A stretch of 64,000 nt of DNA from Algorimicrobium sp002414705 (GTDB taxonomy: Bacteria > Bacteroidota > Bacteroidia > Flavobacteriales > Flavobacteriaceae): contig CAXAUF010000008.1 of the NCBI GenBank assembly GCA_963972425.1, positions 9,882 to 73,881 on the forward strand, given 5' to 3'. Of the stretch, positions 8,566 through 17,522 are shown one piece after another (the stretch's first letter is position 1; each line of letters begins with the position of its first letter). The notes under the pieces were generated by a model that saw only the letters and a program-made list of their open reading frames with translations, ran no database searches and was not told the origin of the DNA. Made by a program: the position numbers and the translations under genes.

Positions 8566-9231
8566 CTATCGTGCTTTTAGGAGGCCAAAAACAATAGATA
8601 ATTGTGCGATAGCGTATGTAAACATAATACTTATATTTGAAAAAGGCAAGGGCTCATAAAATTTATTTAATGCCAATAAACTGTCTGAAATCATAAATAA
8701 AATAGCGCCAATACATACGAGAATGTAACTTTCATTTGGCACGTTTCCTTTCCGTAAATAAGCGGTTGAAGCCATAGTTAAAATAACAATCATGTACACA
8801 ATTACAGGTATTAGCATGTCGCCCAAATTGTTCTTCAAAAGGTAAAAAAGTAGCCCGCCATAAACGAGTAAAATGAAGGAAAAAATGTATGGTTTTTTAT
8901 CCGTGTTTCTTCGCTTTAAAAACACGAAAATATAGAGAATATGAGCTGTTAAAAAAGCGACTAATCCAAGCGTAAAAAAGTGTTCAGATTTGTTTACAAA
9001 CATGAGTAAAATATCACCCAATAATGAGAAGGCTAAAGCACCAAAAGTAAGCCGTTTTATCTTGGTTGGAATGGATGAATTTTGTTTCCAATAAAATAAT
9101 ATTAAGGATATGACAAGAGCTGGTTTTGCAAAATAGTGTAGAAGTGGATAATGTGTTCCAGTTAAAATTTCTACAATTAGTATAAAACAAAATATGACGA
9201 TAAATGATTTTTCAAGTTTGTTTAGTTTCAT
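8566..9231 (-). CDS. Lysoplasmalogenase, YhhN/TMEM86 family
   Basis: 221 residues, eight or so membrane helices. The family signatures are seen: LLHYFAKPALVISLILFYW near residue 32, LAFSLLGDILLMF with the conserved Asp near residue 73, and ILFMISDSLLALNKF with the second conserved Asp near residue 182. Characterised members hydrolyse the vinyl-ether bond of lysoplasmalogens. In bacteria lacking plasmalogens the substrate is unknown. It is a single gene, convergent with the NADH dehydrogenase. The 181-base region upstream, before the TonB receptor, shows no site I can name with confidence. Confidence 0.85.
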   Translation of the reverse strand: MKLNKLEKSFIVIFCFILIVEILTGTHYPLLHYFAKPALVISLILFYWKQNSSIPTKIKRLTFGALAFSLLGDILLMFVNKSEHFFTLGLVAFLTAHILYIFVFLKRRNTDKKPYIFSFILLVYGGLLFYLLKNNLGDMLIPVIVYMIVILTMASTAYLRKGNVPNESYILVCIGAILFMISDSLLALNKFYEPLPFSNISIMFTYAIAQLSIVFGLLKAR

Positions 9232-9412
9232 AGTTTGGTATTGAAAAGAATATAGTTCTCATTAGCTTTAGTTGACTAAAATAGTATTTAATATTCAGTA
9301 TTGATTGCAATTTACATTTCAGTCATGAAAAATTACAGTTGAGTAGGTATCTTTTTTGAGAGTTCTGACATAGCTTAATATTTGTTGTATCATAAAATGT
9401 AATACAACCGCT

Positions 9413-11566
9413 ATGAAAACCTTATACATCATTATTTTATCTTTAGTATCCTTTTCTGTTTTTTCGCAAGTAGAGGTGTCTGGCAATGTTTTAGATGCTA
9501 AAAATAATGCTATTGAAGGTGCTAACGTATATATAGAAGGCAGCTATGATGGTACAACTTCTAGTGCATCAGGCAAATTTCAATTTCAAACTACAGAAAC
9601 TGGAATGCAAACATTAATTGTGTCTTTCCTTTCTTATGAAACTTATAAAATAGAAGCAGATGTTTCCAAATTATCCAGTATTACAGTAAAATTACGTGAA
9701 GATATAAATGCTTTAGATACGGTTGTTATTTCAGCGGGTACTTTTGAAGCTGGAGACGAAAGTAAAGTATCTGTTTTAAAACCTTTGGACGTTGTAACCA
9801 CAGCAAGTGCATTAGGCGATTTTGTTGGTGCTTTGCAAACATTACCTGGAACATCAACTGTAGCAGAGGATGGTAGATTGTTTGTACGTGGAGGCGATGC
9901 TAACGAAACCCAGATATTTATTGATGGTATTCGTGTGTTTACACCTTATGCACCAACGACTAATAATATTCCTACACGTGGCAGATATTCGCCTTTTCTG
10001 TTTGATGGAATTACGTTTTCAACAGGTGGTTATTCTGCCGAATATGGTCAGGCCCTTTCAAGTGTGCTCATTTTAAACACTATAAATGAACCAGATCAAG
10101 AAAAAACTGATATTGGAATCATGAGCGTTGGAGGTTCTTTAGGACATACTAAAAAATGGGCAAAAAACTCCTTAAGTGTTAATGGCTCTTATATTAATTT
10201 GGCTCCTTATGTAGCTTTATTTCCTGACCGGAATGATTGGGAAAAACCTTTTAATGGTGGTTCTGGTGAGGCCGTTCTCAGACACCAATTTCGTACAGGA
10301 ATGCTTAAATTATATAGTGCTTTTGAATCTGGTGGTTTCGCGCTAACACAAGAAGATATTAATGTTTCGGAAGGTGTTTATTTTAAATTAAAAAATAATA
10401 ACCTCTATTTTAATGGTTCTTATCGTGGTATGCTTTCTGATAATTGGTCTGTTTTTGGAGGATTAAGCTACACGTATTCTAATAATGACATGAAAATTAT
10501 TTCAAATGAAATTACCGATATTGAAAACTCTATCCACGCAAAATTTAAATTAAAAAGGCGTTTTAGCAGCCGTTTTAAGCTCCTGTTTGGTGCTGAATAT
10601 TTTACAACAGATTTCAATGAGAAATTTGAAAGCCCAATAATAGATAAGTTATTCTATGGATTTAAAAATAATATTTCAGCAGCATTTACTGAAGCAGATG
10701 TTATTTTTTCAAAAAAATTAGCGTTAAAAGGAGGTTTAAGGTTGGAGTATAGTGAGTTATTTAGTGAAGTTACGTTTTCGCCTAGAGTGTCTTTGGCTTA
10801 TAAAACATCCCAAAACAGTCAAATATCTTTGGCTTATGGCAATTTTTACCAGAATCCTGATAGTGCTGTTTTAAAGTTTGAACAAGATTTGCAGGCTCAA
10901 AAAACCACGCATTATATCGTTAATTATCAATTAAATCGGGATGGGCAAATTTTTAGAGCAGAAGCGTTTTATAAAGATTATAAATACTTGATTAAATATG
11001 ATACAGAATTTGCTAGTTTTAATAGTGATTATAGCAATCAAGGTTTTGCTTATGCCAAAGGAATTGATTTATTTTGGCGTGATAATAAAAGTATAAAAAA
11101 CATTGATTACTGGGTTAGTTATAGTTTTTTAGATAGCAAACGTGATTATCTAAACTACCCACAATCTGCAACACCAAATTTTGCCAATACACATAACCTA
11201 TCTGTTGTAGGTAAATACTGGGTGGAAGATTGGAAAAGTCAGATTGGCTTAAGTTACAATTATGCCTCAGGACGTAGTTACACAGATCCCAATTTAGGAG
11301 GATTTTTAAATCAGAAAACAAAAAGTTTTAATAGTTTAAGTCTAAATTGGGCTTATTTAGTAACACCACAGAAAATATTATATGTGTCTGTTAATAATGC
11401 TTTAGGGACTAAAAATATTAACGGTTACCAATTTGCAAACGCACCTGATGTTAATGGAAATTTTGCGAGTCGTGCATTAAAACCAGCAGCAGATCAGTTT
11501 TTCTTTATTGGCTTTTTCTGGACAATTAGTGAAAAAGGAACGGACAATCAATTGAATAATTTGTAA
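9413..11566 (+). CDS. TonB-dependent outer-membrane receptor with carboxypeptidase-regulatory domain
   Basis: 717 residues. A signal peptide ending FSVFSQ (about 19 residues) is followed by a CarboxypepD_reg-like beta domain (VSGNVLDAKNNAIEGANVYIEGSYDGTTSSASGKF; residues 22-105). The plug domain follows, with LQTLPGTSTVAEDGRLFVRGGDANETQIFIDGIRVF, and then a beta-barrel rich in alternating aromatic strands. The substrate cannot be told from sequence. It is followed 103 bases later by a tonB gene, perhaps one functional unit. Upstream is an imperfect -7 element (AATATTTG at about 9388). Confidence 0.85.
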   Translation: MKTLYIIILSLVSFSVFSQVEVSGNVLDAKNNAIEGANVYIEGSYDGTTSSASGKFQFQTTETGMQTLIVSFLSYETYKIEADVSKLSSITVKLREDINALDTVVISAGTFEAGDESKVSVLKPLDVVTTASALGDFVGALQTLPGTSTVAEDGRLFVRGGDANETQIFIDGIRVFTPYAPTTNNIPTRGRYSPFLFDGITFSTGGYSAEYGQALSSVLILNTINEPDQEKTDIGIMSVGGSLGHTKKWAKNSLSVNGSYINLAPYVALFPDRNDWEKPFNGGSGEAVLRHQFRTGMLKLYSAFESGGFALTQEDINVSEGVYFKLKNNNLYFNGSYRGMLSDNWSVFGGLSYTYSNNDMKIISNEITDIENSIHAKFKLKRRFSSRFKLLFGAEYFTTDFNEKFESPIIDKLFYGFKNNISAAFTEADVIFSKKLALKGGLRLEYSELFSEVTFSPRVSLAYKTSQNSQISLAYGNFYQNPDSAVLKFEQDLQAQKTTHYIVNYQLNRDGQIFRAEAFYKDYKYLIKYDTEFASFNSDYSNQGFAYAKGIDLFWRDNKSIKNIDYWVSYSFLDSKRDYLNYPQSATPNFANTHNLSVVGKYWVEDWKSQIGLSYNYASGRSYTDPNLGGFLNQKTKSFNSLSLNWAYLVTPQKILYVSVNNALGTKNINGYQFANAPDVNGNFASRALKPAADQFFFIGFFWTISEKGTDNQLNNL

Positions 11567-11603
11567 TCTAAACATTTTAACTATTTGATAAGCAGTATAA
11601 AAC

Positions 11604-11617
11604 ATGATTTTCGTCAT
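11604..11617 (+). promoter_or_regulatory. FNR/CRP-like palindrome upstream of tonB
   Basis: ATGATTTTCGTCAT has the half-sites TGAT and GTCA four bases apart, the same pattern as five sites in the respiratory island. Here the distance to the nearest TTTG (ending 11637) is 26.5 bases from the dyad centre rather than 36.5, and the -7 element is imperfect (GTAATTTG). The site may therefore repress rather than activate, or be a chance match. Confidence 0.4.
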
Positions 11618-11669
11618 AGTTTTATGCGTGTAATTTGAGTAAATTAATTCTAGTTAAACTCTGGAAATT

Positions 11670-12395
11670 ATGGAACTCAAAAAAAATCCGAATTTAGAAA
11701 TAGGTCGAAATAGCGCTATTTATTTTGCTATAGGTCTTAATATCATGCTATTTTTTACCTGGCGTGGATTAGAATACCGATCGTATAACCAACAAGAAAT
11801 AAATCAAGAACTCTTGGTTTTTATGGATGATATTGAAGAAGATATTCCTATAACAAATCTAGAAGCAACTCCACCACCACCTCCTGCAGCAGCAGCAACT
11901 CCTGAAATAATTACCATTGTTGAAGATACAGAAGAAATTGAAGAAACTGTTATAGAAAGTTCAGAATCTGGTCAGGAAGATCGTATTGAAGAACGAGAAA
12001 TAGCAATAGATGAAGTAACTGTAGAAGACGTTGAAGAAGACCTCTCTGTACCTTTTTCAGTTGTGGAAAACGTTCCAATTTTTCCAGGTTGCACAGGAAA
12101 AAATAATCTGGAGCTCACCAATTGTTTCAATGCCAAAATTAACGAGCATATTCGAAAACATTTTAAATATCCAGAATCTGCTTTAGATTTGGGAGTTCAT
12201 GGAAAAGTTTTTGTTATGTTTATAATTGATTCTCAGGGTCGTGTAAGTGGTATTAAATCTCGTGGTCCAGATTCAAAATTAGAACAAGAAGCTGAACGTA
12301 TTATTGCTCTTTTACCAGTTATGCAACCCGGAAAACAGCGTGGAAAGCCAGTTAAGGTGCCTTATAGTATTCCTATAAATTTTCAAATTGAGTAG
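11670..12395 (+). CDS. Energy transducer TonB
   Basis: 241 residues. One N-terminal membrane helix (SAIYFAIGLNIMLFFTW, about residues 14-31), an acidic, Pro- and Glu-rich periplasmic linker (ATPPPPPAAAATPE, then EDTEEIEETVIESSE), and a C-terminal TonB domain (about 165-241) with YPESALDLGVHGKVFVMFIID and GKQRGKPVKVPYSIPINFQIE. It couples proton motive force at the inner membrane to outer-membrane receptors. ExbB/ExbD partners are not in the window. It follows a TonB receptor and ends just before a strong terminator. An FNR-like palindrome lies 53 bases upstream. Confidence 0.9.
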   Translation: MELKKNPNLEIGRNSAIYFAIGLNIMLFFTWRGLEYRSYNQQEINQELLVFMDDIEEDIPITNLEATPPPPPAAAATPEIITIVEDTEEIEETVIESSESGQEDRIEEREIAIDEVTVEDVEEDLSVPFSVVENVPIFPGCTGKNNLELTNCFNAKINEHIRKHFKYPESALDLGVHGKVFVMFIIDSQGRVSGIKSRGPDSKLEQEAERIIALLPVMQPGKQRGKPVKVPYSIPINFQIE

Positions 12396-12424
12396 CCTTA
12401 ATTGGTCAATTTTAAATATCTATT

Positions 12425-12470
12425 ACCGCATGAAATAATTACAACATTGTTTCATGCGGTTTTTGTTTTT
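12425..12470 (+). terminator. Rho-independent terminator after tonB
   Basis: A perfect 11-bp stem (ACCGCATGAAA at 12425-12435, TTTCATGCGGT at 12450-12460) has a 14-base loop and is followed by TTTTGTTTTT. Confidence 0.85.
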
Positions 12471-12541
12471 AATAGGTTTTATAAAGAAAGTGAGAATCCT
12501 AACAGTTCATCCATAAAAACTAACAGTTGGGTATCTTGGTT

Positions 12542-12572
12542 TTTGCCAAACGGTATTTCAGTAAGATATTTG
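12542..12572 (+). promoter_or_regulatory. Promoter of the TPR-like gene
   Basis: TTTG at 12542-12545 and GATATTTG at 12565-12572 fit the flavobacterial -33 TTTG and -7 TAnnTTTG pattern with a 19-base spacer. The -7 element has one mismatch. The start codon is at 12600, supporting that start over the longer frame from 12402, which would read through the tonB terminator. Confidence 0.5.
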
Positions 12573-12599
12573 TCCTATCAAATTAAAACAACCAATCTT

Positions 12600-13220
12600 A
12601 TGAAATCATTTATAATTACTTTCATACTTTTATTAGGATTTGCAGCACAAGGGCAAACTAATTTCGAAAAAGGCATGGAAAAAGCCTTTTCTTTATGGCA
12701 ATCTGGAAACATGAATGGTGCCGAACAACTTTTTGAACGTATGGTAGATGCCGAACCAAACCAATGGTTGCCAAGCTATTATATTGCGCAAATTAATAGT
12801 TTAAAAAGTTGGGAAGAAAAAGACATCAATGTTTTAACCATGCAATTAAATAAAGCTCAAAAACATATAGATAAGGCAAAAGCTATAGAACCTAATAATG
12901 CTGAAATTTTAGTCATGCAAGCGCATGTATATACCAATTGGGTAGCTTTTGATGGTGCAACCTATGGTATGAAATACAGTAATTTAATCATTGAACTTTA
13001 TAAGCAGGCTTACAAGTTGGATCCAGAAAACCCAAGAGTCGTTTACAATAAAGCGGAATGGGATATGGGAACAGCCAAATTCTTCGGAAACGATACCAAA
13101 CCGTACTGCCAAGATTTTGCTAAAGCCGTAGATCTTTTTGCTACCTTTAAACCAGTATCAGATTTTCATCCAAATTGGGGAAAAGAGCGCGCAGAACAAG
13201 TACTTGCAGACTGTAAATAA
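12600..13220 (+). CDS. Exported TPR-like protein
   Basis: 206 residues from MKSFIITFILLLGFAAQGQ, a clear signal peptide with cleavage after AQG or GQ. An in-frame extension to 12402 is rejected because it crosses the tonB terminator and hides the signal peptide. The mature part is helical and TPR-like: FEKGMEKAFSLWQSGNMNGAEQLFERMVDAEPNQW, AQKHIDKAKAIEPNNAEI, and YKQAYKLDPENPRVVYNKAEW. It probably acts in the periplasm as a protein-interaction scaffold; no specific role can be assigned. It is 29 bases upstream of the histidine kinase gene and may be transcribed with it. Confidence 0.75.
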   Translation: MKSFIITFILLLGFAAQGQTNFEKGMEKAFSLWQSGNMNGAEQLFERMVDAEPNQWLPSYYIAQINSLKSWEEKDINVLTMQLNKAQKHIDKAKAIEPNNAEILVMQAHVYTNWVAFDGATYGMKYSNLIIELYKQAYKLDPENPRVVYNKAEWDMGTAKFFGNDTKPYCQDFAKAVDLFATFKPVSDFHPNWGKERAEQVLADCK

Positions 13221-13249
13221 ATATACTAAAAGTCACAACTCAAGAAGCT

Positions 13250-14581
13250 ATGAATAGATTAATGAAAAATATAATACTCACCATTGGTATAGGTGTGCTA
13301 GTATTCCTAATAGGTAATGCATTATCTCGTGGTTTTGAGTTTGCGAGTTTTAATGATTTTCTTGTAAACTTCATGTTTTATCAGTTGTATGCTTTTATTC
13401 TGGGTTTTTCAAATATGTATTTCTTTGGATATTTAGGAGGCTTAAATTGGAAAGATGATGAAAGTATTAAACGTATAATTATAGGAATTTTTGGTTCAGT
13501 AATTATTACACTTTTTGGTCTGTTTATTTTACACATGTTTGAAGCCATGGCGTTGGATGGCAAAAGCTTTGAAACCTTTATTTCCAATGAATCTTACAGG
13601 AGTTATACTTTTGGTTTATGGATTACCATTACTATTGTAATTACATTTCATGCCGTATATTTTTTCAAGCAGAGTCAAGAAAAGAAGGTCAAAGAATCGC
13701 AAATAGTAGCGCAAACACAAACGGCAAAATTTGATGCGCTGAAGAATCAATTAGATCCTCATTTTCTATTTAATAGCTTGAATGTGTTGTCCAGTTTAAT
13801 TGAAGAAAATCCTGATAATGCCCAACAATTTACAACATCCTTATCAAAAATATATCGCTATGTTTTAGAGCAGAAAAATAAAGATTTAGTATCTATTGAT
13901 GATGAATTGGAGTTTGCAAGAACCTATATGCTTCTATTAAAAATGCGTTTTGAGGATAGTATTGTTTTTGATATTCCAAGTCAGGCTTCTAATCCAGAGA
14001 GCAAGGTTGTACCATTAGCACTTCAACTACTATTAGAAAATGCTGTAAAGCATAATATGGTAACATCTAGTAAACCTTTACATATTAAAATTTATGAGCA
14101 TCAAGGTAATTTGGTGGTCGAAAATAATTTGCAAACCAAACAAGTGCTAAAAAAGGGTAGTGGTGTTGGTTTGAGTAATATTACGGAACGCTATTCATTA
14201 CTAACTACAAAGAAAGTATTTATTAATCAACAAGAAACAGCATTTATGGTATCAATACCTATGCTAACAAATCAAATAACAATTATGGAACCACAACAAA
14301 TTACAAACACAGAAGAAGCTTATTATCGTGCTAAAAAACAGGTAGAGGAAATTAAAGGTTTTTATGGGAATATTATTTCATATTGTTTAGTTATACCTTT
14401 TCTTATTTTTATTAACTACCGAACATCATGGGAATTTCAATGGTTTTGGTTTCCAATGTTAGGTTGGGGAATGGGTATTGTATTTCATGCTTTTGGTGTT
14501 TTTGGATATGGAAAAACATGGGAAGAACGTAAGATACAAGAAATTTTAAACAAGGAGAATAATCAAAAAAAATGGAACTAA
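13250..14581 (+). CDS. LytS/YpdA-type sensor histidine kinase with a C-terminal 2TM domain
   Basis: 443 residues. Four membrane helices (about 7-25, 40-65, 76-97, 121-140) are followed by a coiled linker. The His_kinase domain has the phospho-acceptor H171 in LDPHFLFNSLNVL, an N-box LLLENAVKHN (about 260-270) and a G-box GSGVGLSNITERY (about 303-315). From about residue 355 a second module begins, EEAYYRAKKQVEEIKGFYGN, with two further helices and GYGKTWEERKIQEIL: a complete 2TM domain fused to the kinase. An ATG at 14285 (residue 346) could start this module separately. The gene overlaps the next 2TM gene and is followed by a LytTR regulator, its presumed partner. Confidence 0.88.
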   Translation: MNRLMKNIILTIGIGVLVFLIGNALSRGFEFASFNDFLVNFMFYQLYAFILGFSNMYFFGYLGGLNWKDDESIKRIIIGIFGSVIITLFGLFILHMFEAMALDGKSFETFISNESYRSYTFGLWITITIVITFHAVYFFKQSQEKKVKESQIVAQTQTAKFDALKNQLDPHFLFNSLNVLSSLIEENPDNAQQFTTSLSKIYRYVLEQKNKDLVSIDDELEFARTYMLLLKMRFEDSIVFDIPSQASNPESKVVPLALQLLLENAVKHNMVTSSKPLHIKIYEHQGNLVVENNLQTKQVLKKGSGVGLSNITERYSLLTTKKVFINQQETAFMVSIPMLTNQITIMEPQQITNTEEAYYRAKKQVEEIKGFYGNIISYCLVIPFLIFINYRTSWEFQWFWFPMLGWGMGIVFHAFGVFGYGKTWEERKIQEILNKENNQKKWN

Positions 14582-14898
14582 TGAGCAGTAATTTTAATTA
14601 TGAAGCGCAAGATCGCGTCGAACGTGCGAAAGCAGAAGTAAAAAAATTAAAAGGTTTTTATTCCCATTTATTGGTGTATGTTGTTATAAATTTAATGATT
14701 GTTGTTGTTAATATCCAAGCGCTGGAACCTGGTGAAAGTTATTTTCAATTTGAGAATTTTTTCACCTTAACATTTTGGGGATTTGGATTACTGGTTCATG
14801 GTTTGTCTGTTTTTTTACCAAACTGGGTGTTAGGAAAAAACTGGGAAGAGCGTAAAATAAAAAAAATTATGGAGCAGGATAAATACCGTTCTAAATAA
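14581..14898 (+). CDS. 2TM domain protein, first free-standing copy
   Basis: 105 residues from MSSNFNYEAQDRVERAKAEV. An ATG three codons upstream (14572), with AAGGAG at 14552-14557, is an alternative start. The structure is that of the 2TM domain: an amphipathic N-terminal segment ending KKLKGFYSHLLVYVVIN, a first helix (VVINLMIVVVNIQAL), a second helix (FWGFGLLVHGLSVFL), then the signature KNWEERKIKKIMEQD. Its start overlaps the kinase stop codon (TAATG), so translation is coupled. The function of 2TM proteins is not established. Its place between a LytS kinase and its LytTR regulator suggests a part in that signalling pathway. Confidence 0.85.
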   Translation: MSSNFNYEAQDRVERAKAEVKKLKGFYSHLLVYVVINLMIVVVNIQALEPGESYFQFENFFTLTFWGFGLLVHGLSVFLPNWVLGKNWEERKIKKIMEQDKYRSK

Positions 14899-14956
14899 AA
14901 TACATGTATATATTTAAAGATGTATTCATTAATAATTAATCAAAATACAAAAAAGC

Positions 14957-15286
14957 ATGAAATCAGATACTCAATATAATTATTTAAGGTTACAAGCAGC
15001 TAACAAAGTCAAAAGACTGAAAGGGTTTTACTTTCATCTATTTTTGTATTTAATTGTAAATTTGGCGTGGTTTCTTTTCTTATTATTATCAAACCATTTG
15101 TCAAGCTATTATGAATATGGATTTTGGGGAATGGGATATGGTCATGTATCTACAGCAGTTATTTGGGGAGTTGTTTTAATTGTTCATTATTTACTTATTT
15201 CAGTTATGAAACTATCATTTTCAAAAAAATGGGAAGAACGAAAAATTCAAGAGTTGCTTGGAGAGGAGAAGCAATATTGGGAATAG
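14957..15286 (+). CDS. 2TM domain protein, second free-standing copy
   Basis: 109 residues with the same plan as the preceding gene: AANKVKRLKGFYFHLFLYLIVN, two hydrophobic helices (FLYLIVNLAWFLFLLLS and STAVIWGVVLIVHYLLI), and KKWEERKIQELLGEE at the C-terminus. The middle loop is longer and Tyr/Gly-rich. The gene lies 58 bases after the first copy and 34 bases before the LytTR gene, clearly in the same operon. Three 2TM modules in a row, counting the kinase tail, point to local duplication. No enzymatic motif is present. Confidence 0.85.
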   Translation: MKSDTQYNYLRLQAANKVKRLKGFYFHLFLYLIVNLAWFLFLLLSNHLSSYYEYGFWGMGYGHVSTAVIWGVVLIVHYLLISVMKLSFSKKWEERKIQELLGEEKQYWE

Positions 15287-15320
15287 TATTTTAGACAATA
15301 ACGAATTAAAAAATATAAAA

Positions 15321-16076
15321 ATGAATGTCATTATTATAGAGGACGAAAAACCATCAGCAAGACGCTTACAACGCATGCTAGATAAATTAGGAATACAGGC
15401 GAATACTTTGTTGCATTCAGTTGAAGAATCTGTTCTTTGGTTTCAAAATAATCCGCATCCAGATCTTATTTTTCTAGATATTCAGTTGAGTGATGGACTT
15501 TCATTTGAAATTTTTGATGTTGTAAAAGTCAAATCAGCCATCATATTTACAACAGCTTATGATGCGTATGCACTTCAAGCGTTTAAATTAAATAGTATTG
15601 ATTATTTGCTGAAACCAATAGATACAGAAGAATTGGCTAAAGCATTAGAGAAATTTAAAGAACATCAATTTAAAGAACAACAGGTGGCTTTAGATTTTAA
15701 TGCTATTAAAAATTTACTGGTTACGGCTACAGATCCAGACTACAAAAAACGATTTTCTGTTAAGGTGGGTCAGCATTTAAAGCTTTTTGCCATTGAAGAA
15801 ATTGAATGTTTTTATAGCGAAAATAAAGGCACATACTTGCATACTAATCAAGGTAGAAGTTATTTATTAGATACTACTTTAGAGCAATTAGATAACGAGT
15901 TAAATCCGAAAATGTTTTTTAGAATAAGCAGGAAATTTTATGTCAATATACATGCTATTAAGGATATGGTCAGTTATACAAATTCCCGTTTAGAAATAAA
16001 ACTTAATAATTTTAATGAACAAGAAGTTATCGTTGCCAGAGAACGCGTTAAGGATTTTAAAAACTGGATAGAATAA
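15321..16076 (+). CDS. LytTR-family response regulator
   Basis: 251 residues from MNVIIIEDEKPSARRLQRML. The receiver domain (residues 1-120) has the acidic pair ED at 7-8, the phospho-acceptor D53 in LIFLDIQL, TTAYDAYALQAFK and the conserved LLKPID near residue 102. The LytTR DNA-binding domain (about 150-250) has FSVKVGQHLKLFAIEEIECFYSE, FFRISRKFYVNIHAIKDM and VIVARERVKDFKNWI. A longer frame from 15258 overlaps the preceding gene and is rejected because it precedes the receiver fold. It is the cognate regulator of the LytS-type kinase in the same operon. Target genes are unknown. Confidence 0.92.
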   Translation: MNVIIIEDEKPSARRLQRMLDKLGIQANTLLHSVEESVLWFQNNPHPDLIFLDIQLSDGLSFEIFDVVKVKSAIIFTTAYDAYALQAFKLNSIDYLLKPIDTEELAKALEKFKEHQFKEQQVALDFNAIKNLLVTATDPDYKKRFSVKVGQHLKLFAIEEIECFYSENKGTYLHTNQGRSYLLDTTLEQLDNELNPKMFFRISRKFYVNIHAIKDMVSYTNSRLEIKLNNFNEQEVIVARERVKDFKNWIE

Positions 16077-16081
16077 TGATG

Positions 16082-16116
16082 TAATTACTTTGTTTTGAGT
16101 AATTAGTTTGATATTT
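16082..16116. terminator. Weak AT-rich hairpin between convergent genes
   Basis: TAATTACT (16082-16089) and AGTAATTA (16098-16105) form an 8-bp AT-rich stem followed by a T-rich run. It may terminate the two-component operon; the stem is weak. Confidence 0.35.
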
Positions 16117-16129
16117 TTTTAAGATTTTT

Positions 16130-17302
16130 TTATTCCTCAACCCGATTATCATCAAAAGCAGATGGTAGTAATTTGGGTATAAACTTTATAACTATTGGCA
16201 GTAATAAAGCGCCTCCTGGTAGTAGAAATATAGCTAAACTTGGTATGGATTTAAAAACATCTAATAATTGATTGTTTACCCGTTTTTGTTCCTCGTCATT
16301 TAATTCTCTAACAGTAGATTGGCTCAAAAGTTTCATTAAATCTTTACTTTCCCGAAGTTCTTTTAGTAACCGTTTGCTGTTTCTGGAAATCAGTTTGTTT
16401 ACCATTTCACTAGAATTATTGTAAAACGTTTTTACAACATTCTTAGAGCTTAATAGCGCAATCTTATCTTTATGTGTTTCGTAAAAAACATTAATAGCTT
16501 TGGTAGCTTCATTGGTGTTTACGGCTTCCAATTGTAAATCTGCAGATAATTTATTTAAAAAATCATACTCTTTTTTATCAATAAAGGAATCTCCCCAAGC
16601 AGCCATACAAGCAATATCTAATAAGTAATACTTTTCCAAGGATTCTGAAATAAGCGAAATAGCTTCATCATAATCCATTTTCTTGGTGTCATGATATCTT
16701 CGTGATTGTTCAAATAAATTAATTAAACTCCGATCATAATCACTTTTCAGAATTTTCGAATTTAAAGTCTGAATAACAACTGTTTCAATAGCCGATTCCA
16801 GATTTTGAAGATAGATTTCTGAAATACTTTCTGTTGTTAAATAGGTTTTATAAGCCAATATGTCTGTAAACAACAACGCGTTTGTAATAAAGTAGTTAAA
16901 ACTTCTTTCAAAAATGTTATCATCAATCTGAACCCGTTTATGAATTATCTTTTCAAGCGTAAATACATTTTTATTTCCTCCTAATAATTCTGAAAAAAAC
17001 GAGGTCTTGTAGGCATTTATATGCGTGTAAAAATCAATAATACTATCAACAAAATTAGTGTTTGTGTCTGATGTACTATGAATATAATTAAACGCTATAA
17101 TTAAATTTACTTTACAAATCTCTTCGCTTGTAAAATCAGGATTAGAAACATACTTATTAAAAACCGTCACATTACTTCCGTATATAAATCCGTTTAGCCT
17201 AAGTTCTCTGTAAAACGTATTTGTAGTCATTGTAGAAAGATTTTTGCTAAAATTTTCTACAAGTAATAATTTATTTATCCAGCCATTTGCTGATGGATTC
17301 AT
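16130..17302 (-). CDS. LETM1-related biofilm-associated-type protein
   Basis: 390 residues. It starts MNPSANGWINKLL and has FYRELRLNGFIYGSNVTVF, the usual opening of a flavobacterial family named LETM1-related biofilm-associated protein. The middle is helical with no transmembrane stretch and includes a TerB-like acidic helical part (LLDIACMAAWGDSFIDKKEYDFLNKLSADL). The C-terminus (about 340-385) resembles the LETM1 core: DVFKSIPSLAIFLLPGGALLLPIVIKFIPKLLPSAF, one hydrophobic Pro/Gly-rich helix. A biochemical role in bacteria is not established. It is a single gene with a weak -7-like TATCTTTA about 20 bases upstream of the start. Confidence 0.8.
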   Translation of the reverse strand: MNPSANGWINKLLLVENFSKNLSTMTTNTFYRELRLNGFIYGSNVTVFNKYVSNPDFTSEEICKVNLIIAFNYIHSTSDTNTNFVDSIIDFYTHINAYKTSFFSELLGGNKNVFTLEKIIHKRVQIDDNIFERSFNYFITNALLFTDILAYKTYLTTESISEIYLQNLESAIETVVIQTLNSKILKSDYDRSLINLFEQSRRYHDTKKMDYDEAISLISESLEKYYLLDIACMAAWGDSFIDKKEYDFLNKLSADLQLEAVNTNEATKAINVFYETHKDKIALLSSKNVVKTFYNNSSEMVNKLISRNSKRLLKELRESKDLMKLLSQSTVRELNDEEQKRVNNQLLDVFKSIPSLAIFLLPGGALLLPIVIKFIPKLLPSAFDDNRVEE

Positions 17303-17522
17303 GTTTTTTAGTTTAAGGGTGTAAAGATAAATTATTAATCTAAAAAGTTTCTAAAAAATCATGTTATCAAAATTTTAACAAAACCGACTTCAAATTTTGT
17401 ATATAAGTATATTTCAGAGTCAACAAGTAATCAGCTAAAAAGTAAAATTATGATTAGTTTAAATTCTAGACGCATATTAGAATAAATAGATTAATAATGA
17501 CGAATAAACCATAAACTAAAGA

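Noticed and set aside
12402..12599. N-terminal extension of the TPR-like gene from 12402
   Set aside because: It reads through the tonB terminator and would bury a clear signal peptide that starts at 12600.
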